Assembly: GCA_017477935.1 (NCBI GenBank)
Contig: JAFVIC010000065.1
Coordinates: forward strand, 124,001-188,000
DNA: 64,000 nucleotides
Reading direction: 5' to 3'
From: Akkermansia sp.
GTDB taxonomy: Bacteria > Verrucomicrobiota > Verrucomicrobiia > Verrucomicrobiales > Akkermansiaceae
Part shown: positions 60,018-64,000 of the stretch, one piece after another
Layout of the letters: every line of letters begins with the position of its first letter
Position numbering within the stretch: the first letter of the stretch is position 1
Position numbers and translations under genes: made by a program
Notes under the pieces: model-generated
The model's input: the letters and a program-made list of their open reading frames with translations, nothing else
What the model was told of the DNA's origin: nothing
The model's database searches: none

Positions 60018-61685
60018 ATGGATACGAATGTTGCACTTGATGTTTTCATCAACAACGGCATGATGGACAAAGCCCTGGCCAAGGATATCAAGGAAGAGAT
60101 GTCCAACAGCGGCAAGGAACTGTGGGAGACGCTCATCGACTTCGGCGTCATTGGCGGGCCGGAAGATTTCTGGAACGTGATTGCCACGGAAGTAGGCGCT
60201 CAGTACATATCACTTGAAGGCTTTGTTCCCGCCCCTGAGCTGCTGGCTATGATACCTGCCCCGCAGGCACGCATGCTCGGAGCCCTGCCCATCGAATACC
60301 GCGAAGGCGAGGGTCTGTACGTCTGTGTAGAAGACCCGCTCAACCCCCAAACCATCGACGACCTGCGCATTGCCACAAATCAGGATATTTACCTGTATGT
60401 TGCGGCCGACTACGAAGTACGAGCCCGCGTGAGCGAGTTCTACGGCGGTGCAGATGCCGCCATGGGCGACCTGCTCGGCGAGCTTGACGGCATGAGTGTG
60501 GGCAGTGGCGACGGCTCCGAAGAGGCAAACGCCGCCCCCATCATCAAGTTCGTCAACCTGGTTATCGAACAGGCCGTGAAGGAAAAGGCCTCCGACATTC
60601 ACCTGGAGCCCTTCGAAAAAGAGTTCAAAATCCGCTATCGTGTCGACGGCGCCCTGTATGAAATGGCTCCGCCGCCTGCCTACCTGGCCAACCCCATCAT
60701 CTCCCGAGTGAAGGTGATGGCCGGCATGAACATCGCCGAACGCCGCGTACCGCAAGACGGTCGAATCGTCATGAAGACCGGCAAAGGCGGCGTGGATATG
60801 CGTGTGAACTCCCTGCCCACTCAGTATGGTGAGTCCGTGGTAATGCGTGTGCTTGACCGCAACAGCGTAAGCCTGAACCTCGACAACCTCAACCTCTCAC
60901 CCAAGCTGCACGAGTACATCATCGACACCGTCAACAAGCCCAACGGCATCTTCGTGGTCACCGGTCCCACCGGTTCCGGTAAAACAACGACTCTCTACGC
61001 GGCTCTGCGTGAAATCAATACCGAAGACACGAAGATTCTCACCGCCGAAGACCCGGTGGAATACGACATCGACGGCATTGTACAGGTACCTATCAACGAA
61101 GCTATCGGCGTCACTTTCCCGCGCGTGCTGCGTGCCTTCCTGCGTCAGGACCCTGACCGCATTCTGGTGGGCGAAATTCGTGACCAGGATACCGCCCAGA
61201 TTGCCATTCAAGCAGCTCTGACCGGTCACCTGGTGCTCTCGACCCTGCACACGAACGATGCCGCCGGCGCCGTCACGCGTTTCATCGACATGGGCGTGCA
61301 GCCCTTCCTGCTCTCGGCCACCATCCTGGGTGTGCTGGCACAGCGACTGGTGCGCACCATCTGCCCCTACTGCAAGACCGCCTACAAGCCCTCGAACACG
61401 CTGCTCAACCAGCTTGGCATCAACCCCTCCCTGCTCGGCAACCAGCAGTTCTACACCGGTGCTCGCTGCGACAAATGCGCCAACACCGGCTACAAGGGCC
61501 GAAAGGGTATACATGAGCTGCTCAACGCCAGCGACCCCATCCGCGACCTCATCACGCAGAACGTACCTTCCATTGTGCTCAAACAAAAGGCTATTGAGTT
61601 GGGTATGACCACGCTGCGAGATGACGGTATTCAGAACATCTTCGAGGGCAATACCACCATTGAAGAAGTGCTCAAATATACCTAA
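60018..61685 (+). CDS. GspE/PilB-type secretion/pilus assembly ATPase (second copy)
   Basis: The 555-residue protein is a clear paralogue of the preceding ATPase but well diverged. It has the N-terminal T2SSE domain (1-150), an acidic, Gly-rich linker (about 150-175), and the full core: GPTGSGKTT, TAEDPVEYDIDG, VGEIRDQDTA, LSTLHTNDAAGA and zinc CPYC with CDKCANTG. Keeping the N-terminal domain argues against a PilT-type retraction ATPase. It begins 44 nt after the first copy with an A/T-rich gap lacking a Shine-Dalgarno motif. Confidence 0.93.
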   Translation: MDTNVALDVFINNGMMDKALAKDIKEEMSNSGKELWETLIDFGVIGGPEDFWNVIATEVGAQYISLEGFVPAPELLAMIPAPQARMLGALPIEYREGEGLYVCVEDPLNPQTIDDLRIATNQDIYLYVAADYEVRARVSEFYGGADAAMGDLLGELDGMSVGSGDGSEEANAAPIIKFVNLVIEQAVKEKASDIHLEPFEKEFKIRYRVDGALYEMAPPPAYLANPIISRVKVMAGMNIAERRVPQDGRIVMKTGKGGVDMRVNSLPTQYGESVVMRVLDRNSVSLNLDNLNLSPKLHEYIIDTVNKPNGIFVVTGPTGSGKTTTLYAALREINTEDTKILTAEDPVEYDIDGIVQVPINEAIGVTFPRVLRAFLRQDPDRILVGEIRDQDTAQIAIQAALTGHLVLSTLHTNDAAGAVTRFIDMGVQPFLLSATILGVLAQRLVRTICPYCKTAYKPSNTLLNQLGINPSLLGNQQFYTGARCDKCANTGYKGRKGIHELLNASDPIRDLITQNVPSIVLKQKAIELGMTTLRDDGIQNIFEGNTTIEEVLKYT

Positions 61686-61690
61686 TTAGC

Positions 61691-61719
61691 TTGACGCCAC
61701 GCGCAACATCTGCTATTTT
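61691..61719 (+). promoter_or_regulatory. Predicted promoter of the GspF/PilC gene
   Basis: TTGACG (61691-61696) and TATTTT (61714-61719) are 17 bp apart with TGC before the -10 box. Leader of about 38 nt to ATG 61764. Confidence 0.5.
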
Positions 61720-61763
61720 TTAAACGTAATCCATCAATCTTTCCGTAAACTTACACCAGAATT

Positions 61764-63050
61764 ATGCCTAATTTCAAATATACTGCACTGGATCAGAACG
61801 GCGTAGAAAAGACCGGCATCATCACGGCTGACAGCAAGATTGCAGCCGCCGAGATGATTCGTGCTCAAGGGCTGCTGCTGCGCGAATGTGAAGAAGCAGC
61901 CAAGGGCGCCAAGCCCGGCCCCGCCAAAGAAGCCAAAAAGAAGGGCGCCAAAGGCAAGAAGAAAGAGCCCAAGGGAGGCAAGGCCGGCGGAGCTGTCAGC
62001 CAGAAGGAGCTCATGATTTTCACCCGTCAGCTGGCCACACTGATTAGCGCCGGCCTGCCCCTGCTGCAAAGCCTCAACGTACTCAACAAACAGGAGCCCA
62101 ACCCGAACCTGCGTGCTACCATCGGGGCTCTCGGTGAAGCGGTACAGGGTGGTTCCACCTTCTCCGAGGCACTTTCGGCCTACCCCAAGATGTTCAACCG
62201 TCTCTTCGTCAACATGGTGAAAGCCGGTGAGATTGGCGGTGTGCTCGAAACCGTTCTGAACCGACTGGCTGAATATCAGGAAAAGGCTAACAAGCTGCGC
62301 GGCAAAGTGACCTCTGCCATGGTCTACCCGCTCATCATCATGGTGATTGCCGTGGGTATTCTTATTTTCCTCATGCTGGTCATCGTGCCCAAGTTCAAGG
62401 AAATGTTCGAAGGCCAGAACATGGAGCTGCCTGCTATTTCCGAGTTCGTCTTCGGGTTCTCTGACAGCTGTATGGCGGACAGCATGATTCCCTACGTGCC
62501 GAATGCCGTGGTATTCCTGGCAGCCGTTGCCGCCGGTATTGTGGGTCTGAGTGTATGGAAGCGCACTCCCAAGGGAGCCCGTGCTATGGACAACTTCATG
62601 CTCAAGGTACCTAAGCTGGGCCACCTGACCCGCGTGAATGCCGTGGCTCGCTTCTCTCGTACCTTCGGCACCTTGGTGAACTCCGGTGTGCCGATTCTGC
62701 AGGCGCTCATGATTACCCGCGATACGGCCGGCAACATCGTTGTAGCTGATGCCGTAAACAAGATTCACGATGCCGTTCGCGAAGGTGAATCCATTGTCAC
62801 CCCGCTGAGCTCTGCCTCCAACATCTTCCCGCCCATGATGATTTCGATGGTTGACGTGGGTGAAGAAACCGGTCAGCTGCCCGACATGCTCATGAAGGTA
62901 GCCGAAGTTTATGACGAAGAGGTTGACAACAGTGTAACGGCTCTCACCGCCATGCTCGAACCGCTCATGATTGTGTTCCTGGCTGTGGTTGTGGGTGGTA
63001 TCGTGCTGTCAATGTTCATGCCGATGATGAAAATCATGGAAAGCGTATAA
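61764..63050 (+). CDS. GspF/PilC inner-membrane platform protein
   Basis: The 428-residue protein anchors the assembly ATPase and promotes pilin insertion. It starts PNFKYTALDQNGVEKTGII, as in family members, has a Lys/Gly/Ala-rich linker (about 50-75), two T2SF cytoplasmic domains (ELMIFTRQLATLISAGLPLLQ; NAVARFSRTFGTLVNSGVPILQAL) and three membrane segments (about 185-210, 240-260, 400-420). It is directly downstream of the two ATPases and 9 nt before the pseudopilin gene. Its own promoter could allow extra expression. Confidence 0.94.
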   Translation: MPNFKYTALDQNGVEKTGIITADSKIAAAEMIRAQGLLLRECEEAAKGAKPGPAKEAKKKGAKGKKKEPKGGKAGGAVSQKELMIFTRQLATLISAGLPLLQSLNVLNKQEPNPNLRATIGALGEAVQGGSTFSEALSAYPKMFNRLFVNMVKAGEIGGVLETVLNRLAEYQEKANKLRGKVTSAMVYPLIIMVIAVGILIFLMLVIVPKFKEMFEGQNMELPAISEFVFGFSDSCMADSMIPYVPNAVVFLAAVAAGIVGLSVWKRTPKGARAMDNFMLKVPKLGHLTRVNAVARFSRTFGTLVNSGVPILQALMITRDTAGNIVVADAVNKIHDAVREGESIVTPLSSASNIFPPMMISMVDVGEETGQLPDMLMKVAEVYDEEVDNSVTALTAMLEPLMIVFLAVVVGGIVLSMFMPMMKIMESV

Positions 63051-63059
63051 TATCCGGTC

Positions 63060-63698
63060 ATGAAATTACGAGTCAACAGAAAAGCCGCAGGCTTCACTCT
63101 GATCGAGATTCTGGTAGCCATTGCCATTCTGGCCACTCTGGCGGCCGGAGCCTGGCAGGCCAAAGGCTGGCTTGATAGCAAGCAGCTCAACACCGTGGCT
63201 CAGACCCAGGTCGAAACTCTCGCGGCTGCCATGAATGCCTACCGTGCTGATAACGGTGACATTCTGCCGGCCGGCCGAGGGGATGCCGTGAGTGCCACTG
63301 AGCTGTATTCCGCGCTCTATCGAGACGCCGACAACGATGGCGAACCGGACAAAGATGGAAGCGGTGTTACCCTCATGCCCTACTGCAAGCAGCTCGTCAT
63401 CATCGAGAACACTAAGGACGGCGAGCGCGAGGAAGGTATCCCCTGCATCAAGGTCAAAGTGTCCGGCAAGAATGCCAAAGGCAAAAAGATCAAAGGCAAG
63501 CACTATGCCATCATCGACCCCTGGAACCAGCCCTACCGGTACAGGCTCGGCTGTGAAGCCATGGATGAAGACGGCAAGGTTGGCAAAGGCATTAACCCCG
63601 ACTTCGATATATTCTCTCTGGGGCCTGACGGTAAAGGCAATGGCCTGACCAAAGACGGCGACAACGAAGACAATGTATCCAACATAAAGGTCTGGTAA
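63060..63698 (+). CDS. GspG-type pseudopilin
   Basis: The 212-residue protein has a prepilin leader ending A-A-G before FTLIEILVAIAIL, with Glu at mature position 5. The soluble part has IDPWNQPYRYRLG, the conserved GspG DPW region, and a C-terminal DFDIFSLGPDGKGNGLTKDGDNEDN stretch resembling the calcium-binding loop. It is longer than enterobacterial GspG (about 140), with an added Lys-rich insert (KVSGKNAKGKKIKGK). It lies with GspF and two GspE proteins and is related to the lone pseudopilin at 2140-2844. Confidence 0.9.
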   Translation: MKLRVNRKAAGFTLIEILVAIAILATLAAGAWQAKGWLDSKQLNTVAQTQVETLAAAMNAYRADNGDILPAGRGDAVSATELYSALYRDADNDGEPDKDGSGVTLMPYCKQLVIIENTKDGEREEGIPCIKVKVSGKNAKGKKIKGKHYAIIDPWNQPYRYRLGCEAMDEDGKVGKGINPDFDIFSLGPDGKGNGLTKDGDNEDNVSNIKVW

Positions 63699-63729
63699 GA
63701 CCTGCCCCTGCAAACACTTACCCCACAGC

Positions 63730-63758
63730 GCCCGTATCAGCCACCTGCCGATACGGGC
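63730..63758 (+). terminator. Weak hairpin terminator after the pseudopilin gene
   Basis: GCCCGTATC (63730-63738) pairs with GATACGGGC (63750-63758) over an 11-nt loop; the following CTTCCCG is a poor T-tract. Confidence 0.5.
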
Positions 63759-63789
63759 CTTCCCGTAGGTAACAGTAATTTCATCAGCA

Positions 63790-64000
63790 ATGTATCAATT
63801 TCTCTCTTCCTCTCTGAGCGTAACCTGCGCCCTTGTACCGTCCATGTGCATGGTTCAGGCGGCGACAGCCCCTGAAACCGAGCCTGCGGTGCAGCTTGTC
63901 GCCCGTGTAACTCCGCAATATGCCCAGCGTATCAAGTTCGCTATTGTACCGCAACAGAGCAGCCCCACCATCGAAGGACGCGGGAAATTTGTACACATAA
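63790..64000 (+). CDS. N-terminal fragment of a secreted alpha-N-acetylglucosaminidase-like protein (partial)
   Basis: The frame is open from ATG 63790 to the window edge, 70 codons. A signal peptide (cleavage near VQAA, about residue 24) is followed by VQLVARVTPQYAQRIKFAIV and EGRGKFVHI, resembling the small N-terminal domain of NAGLU-type (GH89) enzymes and of related glycosidases. GH89 enzymes release alpha-linked N-acetylglucosamine and suit a mucin-degrading lifestyle. The catalytic domain is outside the window, so the call is tentative. Confidence 0.5.
   Translation, partial: MYQFLSSSLSVTCALVPSMCMVQAATAPETEPAVQLVARVTPQYAQRIKFAIVPQQSSPTIEGRGKFVHI

Noticed and set aside
1-64000. tRNA, rRNA, CRISPR arrays and mobile elements
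   Set aside because: I looked through the intergenic regions and saw no cloverleaf-like sequence, no spaced direct repeats and no transposase or integrase-like protein.

Overview
The window is 64 kb of a compact, moderately GC-rich Gram-negative chromosome with about 53 protein genes, most packed into short operons. I see no rRNA, tRNA, insertion sequence, prophage or CRISPR array. An outer membrane is implied by lpxD, a Skp/OmpH chaperone, ADP-heptose genes, TolC, Lol-type permease and AsmA-type proteins. Leaders lack clear Shine-Dalgarno sequences. A type IV pilus/type II secretion-like module is present, and the last, truncated gene resembles the start of an alpha-N-acetylglucosaminidase. 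Together these suggest Verrucomicrobiota, plausibly an Akkermansia-like gut bacterium; this assignment is an inference.

Layout. 1-2.1 kb: metal (zinc/manganese-type) ABC transporter operon with an extra, unrecognised membrane-anchored protein. 2.1-3.9 kb: a pseudopilin and DAHP synthase. 4.0-7.0 kb (minus): heptose operon hldE, gmhA and a family 9 glycosyltransferase. 7.2-11.4 kb: AlgX-like, MBOAT and acyltransferase-3 proteins, probably a surface-glycan O-acylation set. 11.5-16.5 kb: AI-2E-type permease, lysA, beta-CASP nuclease, ankyrin protein. 16.5-21.1 kb (minus): C39-like peptidase, sodium:solute symporter, pyrG. 21.3-28.4 kb: ROK-like regulator, skp-lpxD, small proteins, FAH-family enzyme, sugar epimerase, pyrD. 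28.5-34.7 kb: metG (minus), a DUF3592-type membrane protein, and a DsbD with a duplicated N-terminal domain. 35.0-43.0 kb: nusA-infB-rbfA and a giant AsmA-like protein. 43.0-47.1 kb (minus): trxB, Sel1 lipoprotein, LplT-like transporter, TolC-like lipoprotein. 47.3-51.3 kb: LolC/E-type permease, GYF-RDD membrane protein, argG. 51.4-58.2 kb: valS and small genes including MarR, PgeF/YfiH, 5-formyl-THF cyclo-ligase and an SGNH hydrolase. 58.3-63.7 kb: two GspE/PilB ATPases, a GspF/PilC and a GspG-type pseudopilin.

The main observation is regulatory. Twelve genes have a promoter with near-ideal 16-18 bp spacing whose -10 box ends only 6-10 nt before the start codon, so their mRNAs should be leaderless or nearly so. 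The genes with leaders mostly lack Shine-Dalgarno motifs, and TAGAAT is a frequent -10 box. In three divergent gene pairs both partners look leaderless. In contrast, nusA has a leader with a strong intrinsic terminator between promoter and gene, and skp-lpxD has a perfect inverted repeat over its -35 box. Protein-level novelties are the DsbD with two almost identical 243-residue alpha domains, a LolC-type permease with a roughly 120-residue insertion, the extra gene inside the metal transporter operon, and tandem GspE ATPases. All promoter, operator and terminator calls are from reading the sequence and are not measured.
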